NCBI GenBank assembly: GCA_946482075.1
Contig: CAMLQG010000010.1
Span: forward strand, 1 to 53,465
Reading direction: 5' to 3'
DNA length: 53,465 nucleotides
Origin: an uncultured Erythrobacteraceae bacterium
GTDB taxonomy: Bacteria > Pseudomonadota > Alphaproteobacteria > Sphingomonadales > Sphingomonadaceae
Position numbers and translations under genes: made by a program. Shown one piece after another: positions 43,454-52,332 of the stretch; the stretch's first letter is position 1, and every line of letters starts with the position of its first letter. The notes under the pieces are model-generated. The model did not search any database. It saw nothing but the letters and a program-made list of their open reading frames with translations, and was not told the DNA's origin.

Positions 43454-45478
43454 TCATGCGTCCAGCCGCACGACGTCGAAGGATTGCAGCGCGGTGCGCA
43501 GCGGAATCTCGTCCACCGACAGCACCGAGAGATGCGGCATCGCGCGACCCGTGAGCTTGACCAGCGCGCGGCGGATCGGCCCCGCGCAGAGCAGCACCGG
43601 CGCCTTGCCTTGGCGCATCATCGCCTCGCTCATCGGCGCGAGCTTCTGCAGCAGCTGTTCAGCCAGCCGCGGCTCCATCCCCAGCACGCTCGCCTCACGC
43701 CCGCCGCTGTCGGCCAATATGCGGTTCTCGAGCTTGGGATCGAGACTGAGCACGGCGAGCTGACCGTTGGCGCCGCGCAGGCCGTTGCAGATCGCCGTGC
43801 CGAGCGACTGGCGGATGCGCTCCGTCAGCGAAGCGGGATCGCGCTCCGTCCGGCCGATATCGACCAGCACTTCGACGATGAGGTCGATATTGGCGATGGA
43901 AACCCGTTCCTGCAGCAGGTTCTGGAGGATGCGCTGGACATCCGACAAGGTCATCACATTCGGGATCAGTTCTTCCACCAGACCGGGCTGTCTTTCGCGC
44001 AGCTGGTCGAGCAATTCGCCCGCCACCGCGCGGGTTAGGAGAGCGGGCGCTTCCATCCGCATCACTTCGTTGAAATGGGTGATCATCACCGTTTCCGGAT
44101 CGATCACGTTGTATCCGGCTTCCGCCGCATCGCGCGACAACGCGGGCTCGATCCAGGTGCCGGGCAGGCCGAAAGCGGGATCGCGCCCCTCTATCCCTAC
44201 CAGGCGCGGCGCGTCGTCCCCCGGTACGATGGCGAGCAGGCGATCCGGCTGCAGCAGGCCCGCGCCATGCATCACCCCATGGATCGCGATGCGGTATTCA
44301 TGCGTGCCGGCATCGCCCGCATCGACGAAGCGGACGGCGGGGAAAGCGATGCCGAAAATTTTCTCATGCGCGGCGCGGCTGCCGGCGATCCGATCGAGCA
44401 GCAGCGCCTGCTTGCCGGCCCATGCCGCGCCAAGCACGCTGCCGAGGCCGATCTCCAGCGCGGCATGCTGCACGCCGGCCGCGGCGACCGGCAACTCCTC
44501 ACCCGCATCCTCCGCCTCGGCAGGGCTTTCCCGCTGGATTCGCCGGATGCGCCGCCAGCCGAGGAAGGCGACAACAAGGAGGATCAGGATCGGCCATTTG
44601 GGCATGCCCGGCATTAGCATCAGCAGGCCCATCACCCCCATGACGATGATCGGGATGCGCGGTTCGGAGGCGAGCTGGCGGAATATCTCGGTACTCAGTT
44701 GTCGGTCGGCGGAAGAGCGCGTGACGATGATCCCGGTGGCGATCGAGATGATGAGCGCGGGCAGCTGGGTGGCGATGCCATCACCGATGGTCAGCAGCGT
44801 GAAGCGGTGCAGCGCGTCGCCCCAGGCCATGCCCATCTGCGCCACGCCCACGATCAGCCCGGCGATGATGTTGATCAGCAGGATAAGGATGCCGGCGATC
44901 GCATCGCCTTTCACGAACTTGCTCGCTCCATCCATCGCGCCGTAGAACGACGCCTCTTTCTCCAATGCCTCGCGCCTTGCGACCGCCTGTTTCTGGTCGA
45001 TCAGGCCGAGATTGAGATCGGCATCGATGCTCATCTGCTGGCCGGGCATGGAATCGAGCGTGAAGCGCGCCGCCACTTCCGACACGCGCTGCGCGCCCGA
45101 GGTCACTACCACGTACTGCACGATTACCAGGATCGTGAAGACGACTAGACCGATCACGAAATTGCCCTGCACGGCGTAAGTACCGATCGCCTCGATCACA
45201 TGGCCGGCATTCGCATCCGTCAGGATCAGCCGCGTGGCGGCCACATTGAGCGACAGACGATAGAGCGTCGCCACCAGCAGCAGGGACGGGAAGGTCGAGA
45301 ATTCCACCGGCTTGGCGACGTAGAAGGTCAGCAGCATGATCGTGAGGCCGAGGCTGAAATTCACGATGATCGCGAGATCGAGCAGCGCCGGGGGGATCGG
45401 CGAAAACAGGATCAGCAGGATCAGGATCGTGCCGAGGACGAGCACGAGATCCTTGTTGCGGTCGAAGAGGTTGGTCAT
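43454..45478 (-). CDS. flhA: flagellar type III export protein FlhA
   Basis: A 674-residue core membrane protein of the flagellar export gate. The N-terminal half has about eight helices, with the signature LYRLSLNVAATRLIL and the FHIPEP-region equivalent (SEVAARFTLDSMPGQQMSIDADLNLG). The C-terminal half is the cytosolic ring domain (ETVMITHFNEVMRM, LVEELIPNVMTLSDVQRILQNLLQE). Length is slightly under the usual 690-700. ATG 45478. It follows flhB, with a 134-base gap that contains a palindromic repeat. Confidence 0.96.
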   Translation of the reverse strand: MTNLFDRNKDLVLVLGTILILLILFSPIPPALLDLAIIVNFSLGLTIMLLTFYVAKPVEFSTFPSLLLVATLYRLSLNVAATRLILTDANAGHVIEAIGTYAVQGNFVIGLVVFTILVIVQYVVVTSGAQRVSEVAARFTLDSMPGQQMSIDADLNLGLIDQKQAVARREALEKEASFYGAMDGASKFVKGDAIAGILILLINIIAGLIVGVAQMGMAWGDALHRFTLLTIGDGIATQLPALIISIATGIIVTRSSADRQLSTEIFRQLASEPRIPIIVMGVMGLLMLMPGMPKWPILILLVVAFLGWRRIRRIQRESPAEAEDAGEELPVAAAGVQHAALEIGLGSVLGAAWAGKQALLLDRIAGSRAAHEKIFGIAFPAVRFVDAGDAGTHEYRIAIHGVMHGAGLLQPDRLLAIVPGDDAPRLVGIEGRDPAFGLPGTWIEPALSRDAAEAGYNVIDPETVMITHFNEVMRMEAPALLTRAVAGELLDQLRERQPGLVEELIPNVMTLSDVQRILQNLLQERVSIANIDLIVEVLVDIGRTERDPASLTERIRQSLGTAICNGLRGANGQLAVLSLDPKLENRILADSGGREASVLGMEPRLAEQLLQKLAPMSEAMMRQGKAPVLLCAGPIRRALVKLTGRAMPHLSVLSVDEIPLRTALQSFDVVRLDA

Positions 45479-45514
45479 CGATTCACCTGCATGGCCACAG
45501 CGTCAGGAAATTGT

Positions 45515-45603
45515 CGTCATTGCGAGCCCGGCAAAGCCGGGAGAAGCAATCCAGGGCACGCGGGGCCCTGGATTGCTTCGGACCTGCGGTCCTCGCAATG
45601 ACG
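45515..45603. repeat. intergenic palindromic repeat, GTCATTGCGAG family (copy 1)
   Basis: Terminal 12-bp inverted repeats CGTCATTGCGAG / CTCGCAATGACG enclose an inner stem GAAGCAATCCAGGGC / GCCCTGGATTGCTTC. It lies between flhB and flhA inside an operon. The ends and the GAAGCAATCC core are shared with the element at 49208-49283, so this is a dispersed family. Confidence 0.85.
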
Positions 45604-45612
45604 AAACTTCTT

Positions 45613-46689
45613 TCAATCACGAGCATCACCGCCCGCCTGCCGCCGCAGCCGCGCATAATGCCGCGCCACGGCGTGGAAGTGGTGCGAGGGGATTTCCTGC
45701 CCCGGCCGGCAATCGCGATAGAGGCCGCGCGCCAGCATCGGGTCAGCGATTACCGGCACTGCGACCAGCCGTGCCTTGCGCTTGATTAATTGGGCGAAGC
45801 GGTTGCGGCCCCGCGCCCGCACGGTCGGCGCGTTCATCGCATCGGGACGGTAGGCGAGCGCCACGGCAAAATGTTCGGGATTGGTGACAATGAAGTCCGA
45901 TCCGGCCACTTGGCCAAGCCCTTCCACCTGGCGGCGCATCTCGACATGGAGCTCGCGACGCTTCGCCTTCATCCGTGGCTCGCCCTCCCGCTCCTTGCTT
46001 TCGCGAGTCAGCTCGCGCCGGCTCATGCGCATCTGCTTGTGATATTCGCGCCGGACGATGAACTGGTCGATTGCCATGAACAGCACCGCGAGGCTGATAA
46101 AGGCGAAGAGCAGCCGCTTGCCCGCCCCTTCCATCGCCCGTCCAAGCGCATGGGCATCGCCCACGCTGTCGGCGAAGATCGCGACCGATGAACGGACCAC
46201 CAGCCAAGCCACGAACGCATAGGCGGCCATCTTGACGATGTTCTTCAGCGTCTCCTTCAGCATCTTGAGGGAGAACAGGCGCTTCAGGCCCTTGGCGGGA
46301 TTGAGGCGGGAGAAATCGGGCTTGAGCGGCTGTCCGCTGAACAGGAAGCCGCGCAATTGCAGCAGGTCGAGCAGCACCAGCACCACGACCACCGTTCCGC
46401 CGAGCAGCAGCAACGGCTGAAAGGCGAGCCAATAGACATCGCGCAGATGGGCAAGCGCCGCGCGCGGATCGCCCGCCCCGCTGATGCCAGCGGTGAAGGA
46501 CAGCCGCATGAGATCCGACAGGCGGGTGGCGAAGCCCTGCCCGGCGAGGAGCAGAAAGGCGGTGAACGCGGCCAGGCTGCCAACGAAGCCGAGATCCATC
46601 CCGCGCGCAACCTGGCCTTTCTCCCGCGCGCGCTTGAGCTTGAACGGGGTCGGTTCTTCCGAACGGTCCTGATCCTGCTGCTCAGCCAT
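45613..46689 (-). CDS. flhB: flagellar type III export switch protein FlhB
   Basis: A 358-residue export-gate protein that sets substrate specificity. It begins MAEQQDQDRSEEPTPFKLKRAREKG, the FlhB/SctU signature, with four helices in the first 210 residues and a cytosolic domain after that. The autocleavage site, usually NPTH, reads NPEH (VTNPEHFAVALAY), keeping the Asn-Pro scissile bond and the His. The ATG at 46689 overlaps the fliR TGA by one base. The C-terminal end (about 20 residues past the core) is short. Gene order fliQ-fliR-flhB-flhA is typical. Confidence 0.95.
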   Translation of the reverse strand: MAEQQDQDRSEEPTPFKLKRAREKGQVARGMDLGFVGSLAAFTAFLLLAGQGFATRLSDLMRLSFTAGISGAGDPRAALAHLRDVYWLAFQPLLLLGGTVVVVLVLLDLLQLRGFLFSGQPLKPDFSRLNPAKGLKRLFSLKMLKETLKNIVKMAAYAFVAWLVVRSSVAIFADSVGDAHALGRAMEGAGKRLLFAFISLAVLFMAIDQFIVRREYHKQMRMSRRELTRESKEREGEPRMKAKRRELHVEMRRQVEGLGQVAGSDFIVTNPEHFAVALAYRPDAMNAPTVRARGRNRFAQLIKRKARLVAVPVIADPMLARGLYRDCRPGQEIPSHHFHAVARHYARLRRQAGGDARD

Positions 46690-47456
46690 CAGCCCACTTG
46701 CCCCAGCAGCTGCGGCGCGCTTTCCAGCGCCAGGCGCAACATCCGCACGATCACCCCGCCCGACAGCGCGATGGCGAGCGGGAGCGTGACCAGCATCGCC
46801 ATCGACTTCACCTGGAAGCCGAGCAGCAGCACGTTCATCTGCGGCAGGGTGCGCGACATGAAGGCGATCGCGCAATCGAGCAGGAACAGCATCAGCATCA
46901 CCACGCCGACCAGCCCCATCCCGGCCGCGAAGAGGCTGCCCATCAGCGTGAACAGCGCGCGCATGTCGCCTGCCAGGACGCCATGCCCCATCGGCAGCAT
47001 CTCCAGCGTCGCCATCCACAGCGCGAGGAGATCGTGAGCGCCGCCCATGGTGAAGAACAGCGCGGCCGCTGCATAGGCGAAGACGGTGCCGGCCAGCGGC
47101 ATCTGCGCCTGGGTGGTCGGATCGGCGATGGTGGCAAGACCGAAGCCCGCCTGGATATCGAGCGCATTGCCCGCCCACAGAACCGCCGCAAATGCGAGCT
47201 GGAGCGACAGCGCGATCGTGCCGCCGACGAAGAGCTCCCCTGCCGCCAAGCCCGGCAGGCTCGGCCCGCCCTTCACCACATCCAGCGTCTGCGCCGGATG
47301 GCCCGCCACCAGCGCGATCGCCAGCCCCAGCGCCAGCAGCACCCGGATCGTGACCGGCAGGCGCAGCAGTGCGAAGGGCCCCGCCAGCGCGAAGGCGGGC
47401 GCCACGCGCAAGGTGAGCAGGATCGCCGCCGTCAGCCAGGCCCCGATATCCTGCAT
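46689..47456 (-). CDS. fliR: flagellar export protein FliR
   Basis: A 255-residue inner-membrane component of the flagellar export gate with about six helices. Recognisable are LRVAPAFALAGPFALLRLPVTIRVLLALGLA at the start, and FAAVLWAGNALDIQAGFGLATIADPTTQAQMP in the middle, matching FliR/SctT. ATG 47456. It ends overlapping flhB by one base. Its distance to fliQ (154 bases) is filled by a palindromic repeat. Confidence 0.94.
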   Translation of the reverse strand: MQDIGAWLTAAILLTLRVAPAFALAGPFALLRLPVTIRVLLALGLAIALVAGHPAQTLDVVKGGPSLPGLAAGELFVGGTIALSLQLAFAAVLWAGNALDIQAGFGLATIADPTTQAQMPLAGTVFAYAAAALFFTMGGAHDLLALWMATLEMLPMGHGVLAGDMRALFTLMGSLFAAGMGLVGVVMLMLFLLDCAIAFMSRTLPQMNVLLLGFQVKSMAMLVTLPLAIALSGGVIVRMLRLALESAPQLLGQVG

Positions 47457-47510
47457 CGCTAGGATAGGGCCGTTATGGGTGGAATTGCCCGCCTGGCAAC
47501 CAAGCTGCTT

Positions 47511-47590
47511 TCGTCATTCTCGCGAAAGCGGGAACCAAATCGGCTCATGCGCCCAGTCCAGCGGAGTTCCCACCTTCGTGGGAATGACGA
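47511..47590. repeat. intergenic palindromic repeat between fliQ and fliR
   Basis: TCGTCATTC at the left end pairs with GAATGACGA at the right; inside, CGCGAAAGCGGGAA and TTCCCACCTTCGTGGGAA form further stems. It is of the same general design (outer end TCGTCAT) as the elements at 45515 and 47971, but with a different interior. Confidence 0.75.
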
Positions 47591-47610
47591 ACTAATGGTC
47601 GACATCCCAC

Positions 47611-47880
47611 CTATCCCCCGAGCGACGGAATGATGAGGAACAGTCCCCGCGCAAAGCCGGTCAGCCGCGCCACCATCCACGGCCCCAATCCCACCAGCAG
47701 GAAGCCGGCGGTGAACAGCTTGGGCACGTAGCTCAAGGTGATTTCCTGGATCTGCGTCGCCACCTGGAACACCGAAACTATGAGCCCCACCCCCAGCGTG
47801 GCGAGCAGGATCGGCCCGCCGATGATCGCGGCCTGCCACAGCATCTCATTGATCAGATTGAGCGCGCGATCCGGCCCCAC
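47611..47880 (-). CDS. fliQ: flagellar export protein FliQ
   Basis: An 89-residue, two-helix export-gate protein. The segments ALNLINEMLWQAAIIGGPILLATLGVGLIVSVFQVATQIQE and SYVPKLFTAGFLLVGLGPWMV match FliQ/SctS, and the length is normal. The start is GTG 47880 with GGGGGA upstream. fliP, which usually precedes it, is not adjacent; the next gene upstream is the formaldehyde dehydrogenase beyond a repeat. Confidence 0.95.
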   Translation of the reverse strand: MGPDRALNLINEMLWQAAIIGGPILLATLGVGLIVSVFQVATQIQEITLSYVPKLFTAGFLLVGLGPWMVARLTGFARGLFLIIPSLGG

Positions 47881-47970
47881 GATGTCCCCCTAAAGACGAT
47901 GGGGGTCCATAGAATGGATTTAGCATCGGTTCCGGATTGATGGGTCCGAAATCGATCTAAGCGTTCGAGC

Positions 47971-48050
47971 CGTCATCCCAGCGCAGGCTGGGATCTTTCT
48001 CGAGGAATTCCGCCAGTTCACAACAATCCCAGCTTTCGCTGGGATGACGA
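47971..48050. repeat. intergenic palindromic repeat between adhC and fliQ
   Basis: CGTCATCCCAGC at 47971-47982 and GCTGGGATGACG at 48038-48049 form a perfect 12-bp outer stem. Inner copies of CTGGGATC and AATCCCAGC add more pairing. It lies right after the stop of the formaldehyde dehydrogenase gene. Confidence 0.8.
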
Positions 48051-48058
48051 CCGGAAGG

Positions 48059-49171
48059 TTAAAACACCACCACGGATCGAATGCTTTCGCCCGCATGCAT
48101 CAGGTCGAAGCCCTTGTTGATCTCCTCCAGCGTAAGGACATGGGTGATCATCGGGTCGATCTCGATCTTGCCGTTCATGTACCAGTCGACGATCTTCGGC
48201 ACGTCGGTGCGGCCCTTGGCGCCGCCGAAGGCGGTTCCCTTCCATACCCGCCCGGTGACCAGTTGGAAGGGGCGCGTGGCGATTTCCTTGCCCGCTTCGG
48301 CCACGCCAATGATGATGCTTTCGCCCCATCCGCGATGGCAGCATTCGAGCGCCGTGCGCATCACCTCGGTATTGCCGGTGGCGTCGAAGCTGTAATCCGC
48401 ACCGCCATCGGTCGCCTCGAGGATTCTCGCGACCGTCTCTTCGCGCGACAGGCCCTTGCTGTTTATGAAATGGGTCATACCGAACTTCCGACCCCATTCC
48501 TCGCGCTCGGGATTGATATCGATCCCGATGATCTTGTCCGCACCGACCATCTTGGCGCCCTGGATCACGTTGAGGCCGATCCCGCCGAGCCCGAAGACGA
48601 CCACATTCTCGCCCGCCTGGACCTTGGCGGTGTTCACCACCGCACCCACGCCCGTGGTCACTCCACAGCCGACATAGCAGCTCGACTGGAACGGCGCGTC
48701 CTCGCGGATCTTGGCGACCGCGATCTCGGGCAGCACGGTGAAGTTCGAGAAGGTGGAGCAGCCCATGTAGTGGAAGATCGGCTGCCCCTTGTAGGAAAAA
48801 CGCGTCGTGCCGTCCGGCATCAGCCCTTGCCCCTGCGTCGCGCGGATCGCGGTGCAGAGGTTGGTCCTGCCCGACAGGCAGCTTTTGCACTGGCGGCATT
48901 CCGGGGTGTAGAGCGGGATCACGTGATCGCCCGGCTTCACGGACGTCACGCCGCGCCCTACCTCGCGCACGATGCCCGCGCCTTCATGGCCCAGGATCGA
49001 GGGGAAGATGCCTTCGCTGTCGAACCCGTCCAGCGTGTAGGCGTCGGTATGGCAGATGCCCGTCGCCATGATCTCCACCAGCACTTCGCCATCCTTCGGC
49101 CCTTCGAGATCGACTTCGACGATCTCCAGCGGCTGTTTGGCTGCGAATGCGACGGCGGCGCGGGTCTTCAT
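48059..49171 (-). CDS. S-(hydroxymethyl)glutathione dehydrogenase (class III alcohol dehydrogenase)
   Basis: A 370-residue zinc dehydrogenase that oxidises the formaldehyde-glutathione adduct to S-formylglutathione (AdhC/FrmA type). Catalytic-zinc residues are in [12 protein letters not shown] and GHEGAGIV, the structural-zinc cysteines in [17 protein letters not shown], and the NAD loop in [37 protein letters not shown] is diagnostic of class III. ATG 49171 gives the family length; an in-frame extension upstream lies in a repeat. It is preceded and followed by palindromic repeats, so it stands alone. Confidence 0.95.
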   Translation of the reverse strand: MKTRAAVAFAAKQPLEIVEVDLEGPKDGEVLVEIMATGICHTDAYTLDGFDSEGIFPSILGHEGAGIVREVGRGVTSVKPGDHVIPLYTPECRQCKSCLSGRTNLCTAIRATQGQGLMPDGTTRFSYKGQPIFHYMGCSTFSNFTVLPEIAVAKIREDAPFQSSCYVGCGVTTGVGAVVNTAKVQAGENVVVFGLGGIGLNVIQGAKMVGADKIIGIDINPEREEWGRKFGMTHFINSKGLSREETVARILEATDGGADYSFDATGNTEVMRTALECCHRGWGESIIIGVAEAGKEIATRPFQLVTGRVWKGTAFGGAKGRTDVPKIVDWYMNGKIEIDPMITHVLTLEEINKGFDLMHAGESIRSVVVF

Positions 49172-49207
49172 GATGGGGAATCCTTCACTTATCGATTTGC
49201 TCTCATT

Positions 49208-49283
49208 GTCATTGCGAGCGCAGCGAAGCAATCCAGAGCCCAACGCGAAATGCTCCGGATTGCTTCGCTGCGCTCGCAATGAC
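49208..49283. repeat. intergenic palindromic repeat, GTCATTGCGAG family (copy 2)
   Basis: Perfect 27-bp inverted repeat: 49208-49234 begins GTCATTGCGAGCGCAGCGAA and is the exact reverse complement of 49257-49283. The loop is 22 bases. It shares GTCATTGCGAGC and GAAGCAATCC with the copy at 45515-45603. It lies between the formaldehyde dehydrogenase start and the SnoaL-like gene. Confidence 0.9.
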
Positions 49284-49285
49284 GA

Positions 49286-49669
49286 TTACGGCACGTTCAA
49301 CCAGCAGACGGTGATCTCGCGCGCCTGGCCGTTCTCGAAATGCCATTCCTCCAGCACCGGCGTGTCGATCATACGGTGGCCGTCCACGGTATGGCCCTTC
49401 AGATGGAAGTGGAACACCATGTGGTCCGGATCGTCATCGCCCGTGAAGCTGCGCACCAGCTGGATATCGTCGATCTTGTAGGTGCCGAAGATCACGCCCA
49501 CCGTTTCGAGGAACTGCTCCGGCCCCTGGCGCACGCCGCCGAAGGGATGGGCCAGGTTCTGGCGGTTGATCATCTCGGGATGGCAGAGCTTGCGCAGCGT
49601 CTCGATATCGCCCGCCCCGGCCGCCGCCAGGATGGCCTGCTTGATCTTGGCATTCGCATTCTCGGCCAT
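49286..49669 (-). CDS. SnoaL-like / NTF2-fold protein (127 aa)
   Basis: A small NTF2-fold protein: helix KQAILAAAGAGDIETLRKLCHPEM, sheet elements DDIQLVRSFTGDDDPDHMVFHFHLKGHTVDG, and the closing VLEEWHFENGQAREITVCW. It belongs to the ester cyclase / SnoaL group. ATG 49669 is preceded by GGAGG. It is divergent from the membrane-protein gene that leads the flavoprotein unit. Function unknown; similar small proteins accompany oxidoreductases of aromatic or steroid metabolism. Confidence 0.82.
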   Translation of the reverse strand: MAENANAKIKQAILAAAGAGDIETLRKLCHPEMINRQNLAHPFGGVRQGPEQFLETVGVIFGTYKIDDIQLVRSFTGDDDPDHMVFHFHLKGHTVDGHRMIDTPVLEEWHFENGQAREITVCWLNVP

Positions 49670-49847
49670 TCGGCGCCTCCGATCCCGTTGATTTGCTTCG
49701 ATGCAGCAGAGCGGAATATCGCGCGCTCCGCAATCGATCCGTTGCGCGCAGGCGATGGTGGCGATGCGCCATCGCGCGATGTCCTCATTCACCGGATGAT
49801 AGCCTCACAGGGAAGCCGCCAGATCGAGCGGATATGAGGAGGGGCAG

Positions 49848-50624
49848 ATGGCAAGCGAATTCCTGCCGGTAGGCAGTTTTCCATCCTATGCGTTGGAGCC
49901 GACGGTGGATCGGTGGGCGTTGATCACTCTGGCCGTGCTCGTATTCGTCGGCAGCGCCTATTGCGCTATCCAGGCTGTGAGGACCGGTTCGCGCCTACCT
50001 CTGATCATCCTCGTCGCCAGCCTGACCACGATCACACTGGAACCCTTCTTCGACGTGCTGGGCAGCGTTGTGCACCCCGGGGAAGGCGCGACGCCGGGCA
50101 TCATCCTGTTGGGCCGCGAGATGCCGGTCTACAACGCGCTGATCTACATCCTCTACTGGTCGGGCACGATCGTCTATGTCGTGGACCTGATCGAAAAGGG
50201 CATCACGCTCCAGAAATGGTTGGCCCTTTCGGCCCTGCTGATGGTCAGCGCGCTGATCTTCGAACTGATCCCGATCCATTTCGGCATGTGGCGCTACTAC
50301 AATACCCAGCCTTTCGAGATTGCCGGTTTCCCGCTGTGGTGGGCCTTTGTGAACACTCATGCCGCGATGGGCATCTCGGCCGCCTGCTATTTCCTCCATC
50401 GGCTGCTCGGGCCCGGCCGTGCCTGGCTGATCGCGCCGATCTATCCGGGGCTGCTGTTCGGCATCCACATGTTCGCGGCCTTCCCCGGCTATGCGGCGGT
50501 TTCCACCACGCCGGATTACGGGCTGGCCCTGCTGGGGACCGGGCTCGCCATGGCTTATTCGTGGATCTTCATCTGGATCTACGGCCTCGCCGTCTGCCGA
50601 GACCAGACGGCGGCGAAAATCTGA
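49848..50624 (+). CDS. polytopic membrane protein, possibly AveC-like
   Basis: A 258-residue protein with about seven hydrophobic helices (for example ALITLAVLVFVGSAYCAI, IIVASLTTITLEPFFDVLG-like segment near 55-75, ALIYILYWSGTIVYVVDLI, LALSALLMVSALIFELI). Conserved-looking polar spots are EPFFDVLGSVVHP and IPIHFGMWRYY. I do not recognise it with confidence; the layout resembles spirocyclase AveC-like membrane proteins. ATG 49848 has GAGGAGGGG upstream. It ends one base before the flavoprotein ATG, so the two are translated together and the protein probably serves the same pathway. Confidence 0.75.
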   Translation: MASEFLPVGSFPSYALEPTVDRWALITLAVLVFVGSAYCAIQAVRTGSRLPLIILVASLTTITLEPFFDVLGSVVHPGEGATPGIILLGREMPVYNALIYILYWSGTIVYVVDLIEKGITLQKWLALSALLMVSALIFELIPIHFGMWRYYNTQPFEIAGFPLWWAFVNTHAAMGISAACYFLHRLLGPGRAWLIAPIYPGLLFGIHMFAAFPGYAAVSTTPDYGLALLGTGLAMAYSWIFIWIYGLAVCRDQTAAKI

Positions 50625-50625
50625 C

Positions 50626-52332
50626 ATGACCGCGCTTGTCGAACCGCCGCTAGAGCTTTCCGCCGATGCGGAAGCCGCCTGGGACGAGGAAGCCGATGTC
50701 GTGGTGGTCGGCTTCGGCGCCGCGGGGGCCAGCGCGGCGATCCAGGCGCGCGACGAGGGAGCGGAGGTCCTGATCCTCGACCGCTTCGAAGGTGGCGGGG
50801 CCACCCGCTGGTGCGGCGGGATCTTCTATGCCGGCGGTACGCGCTACCAGCGCGAGGCGGGCAAGGAGGATTCGGCCGAGGAGATGTTCGCCTATCTCGC
50901 ACTGGAAGTGGGCGACGCGGTGCGCCCGGAAACGCTGCGGCGCTTCTGCGAGACCAGCAACGAGCATATCGAATGGCTGGCCGCGCAGGGCGTCGGCTTC
51001 TCCGGCAAGCTCCACGCGGCCAAGACCACTTTCCCCGACGAGGACAAGTTCCTCTATTATTCCGGCAATGAGAAGGCGCCCGAATATGCGGCGAAAGCGA
51101 AGCCCGCCCCGCGCGGCCATCGCGCCGTGGGCAAGGGCTGGACGGGCTATGTCATCGCCGGAAAGCTCAAGGAAGCGGCCGCCAGGAGCACCCGCCAGAT
51201 CGACCATGCGCGCGTGATACGGCTGGTGACAGATGCGCAGGGCCGCGTGATCGGCGTGGAAGCACTGCGGATCGATCCCGGCCACCGCGCCGCGCACCAG
51301 AAGCTCTACGACAAGCTCGATCCCATGCGCCCCTTCGGCGCGGCCCGCGCGCACAAGATCGTCGCCGAGGCCCGCCGGATCGAGGCGGAGCACGGGCAAC
51401 GTATCCTGATCCGCGCGAGGAAAGGCGTGATCCTCGCCGCCGGAGGCTTCGGCTACAATCTCGACATGATCCACCAGCATCTGCCCCGGATCGCGGGCTA
51501 TTTCGACAGCCTGATCCGCATGTCCTCCCTGGGCTGCGACGGCAGCGGCATCCAGCTCGGCCAGTCGGCGGGCGGCGCCACGGCGCGGATGGACATGCCG
51601 TTCCTCGGTCGAATGATCACCCCGCCCAACGCCAGCGTGCAATCGCTGATCGTCAATCGCGAGGGACAGCGCTTCTGCAACGAGGACGCCTATGTCGAGA
51701 AGCTCGGCCGCGCGATCGCCGCCCAGCCGGATGGCGCGGCCTGGATGATCGTGGACAGAGCGATCTTCAAACGGATCGTGCGGCAGGCGCTCGACTTCAA
51801 GAGCGGGAATTTCAAGAATTTCGGCCTGCCGAGCCTGCTCAACATCCTGTTCGGCGGGACGAAGAAAGCGAGGACGTTGGCCGGGCTTGAGCAGAAGCTC
51901 GGCCTGCCGTCGGGCTCGCTGGAAGCCACGGCGAAAGCGAATGACGAGGCTGCCACATCGGGCGCGCCCGATCCGATGGGACGCATCGCGGATAATGTCG
52001 TCGCCTTCGGCGCCGGCCCCTATCGAGCGATCAACAGCGCACCGGACAATGTCTTCTCCTTCATGCCCTTCTTCACGCTCGGCGGCCTGCGGGTGGACGA
52101 GGATAGCGGCCATGTGGTGCGCGATGACGGCTCGATCATTCCCGGTCTCTATGCCGCCGGGCGCACGGCGGTGGGCGTGTGCTCCAATTCCTATATGAGC
52201 GGCATGTCGATCGCGGATTGCGTGTTCTCCGGCCGGCGCGCTGGCGCGCATGCCGCGAGGGACCAGATCAAGCAACCTCACCCATTCGTGTCGAGCGAAG
52301 ACGGGAAACATTCAAGCCCGCAGGCCTCCTGA
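50626..52332 (+). CDS. FAD-dependent oxidoreductase, fumarate reductase/ketosteroid dehydrogenase-like (copy 2)
   Basis: A 568-residue flavoprotein with the FAD loop VVVVGFGAAGASAAIQARDEGAEVLILD near residue 28, and the C-terminal GLYAAGRTAVGVCSNSYMSGMSIADCVFSGRRAG. It matches copy 1 at 38251-39942 along its whole length, for example LEVGDAVRPETLRRxCE and MxSLGCDGSGIQLGQS, so they are paralogues that may differ in substrate. ATG 50626 is one base after the membrane-protein stop. The 3' end overlaps the convergent SDR gene by 21 bases. Confidence 0.87.
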   Translation: MTALVEPPLELSADAEAAWDEEADVVVVGFGAAGASAAIQARDEGAEVLILDRFEGGGATRWCGGIFYAGGTRYQREAGKEDSAEEMFAYLALEVGDAVRPETLRRFCETSNEHIEWLAAQGVGFSGKLHAAKTTFPDEDKFLYYSGNEKAPEYAAKAKPAPRGHRAVGKGWTGYVIAGKLKEAAARSTRQIDHARVIRLVTDAQGRVIGVEALRIDPGHRAAHQKLYDKLDPMRPFGAARAHKIVAEARRIEAEHGQRILIRARKGVILAAGGFGYNLDMIHQHLPRIAGYFDSLIRMSSLGCDGSGIQLGQSAGGATARMDMPFLGRMITPPNASVQSLIVNREGQRFCNEDAYVEKLGRAIAAQPDGAAWMIVDRAIFKRIVRQALDFKSGNFKNFGLPSLLNILFGGTKKARTLAGLEQKLGLPSGSLEATAKANDEAATSGAPDPMGRIADNVVAFGAGPYRAINSAPDNVFSFMPFFTLGGLRVDEDSGHVVRDDGSIIPGLYAAGRTAVGVCSNSYMSGMSIADCVFSGRRAGAHAARDQIKQPHPFVSSEDGKHSSPQAS

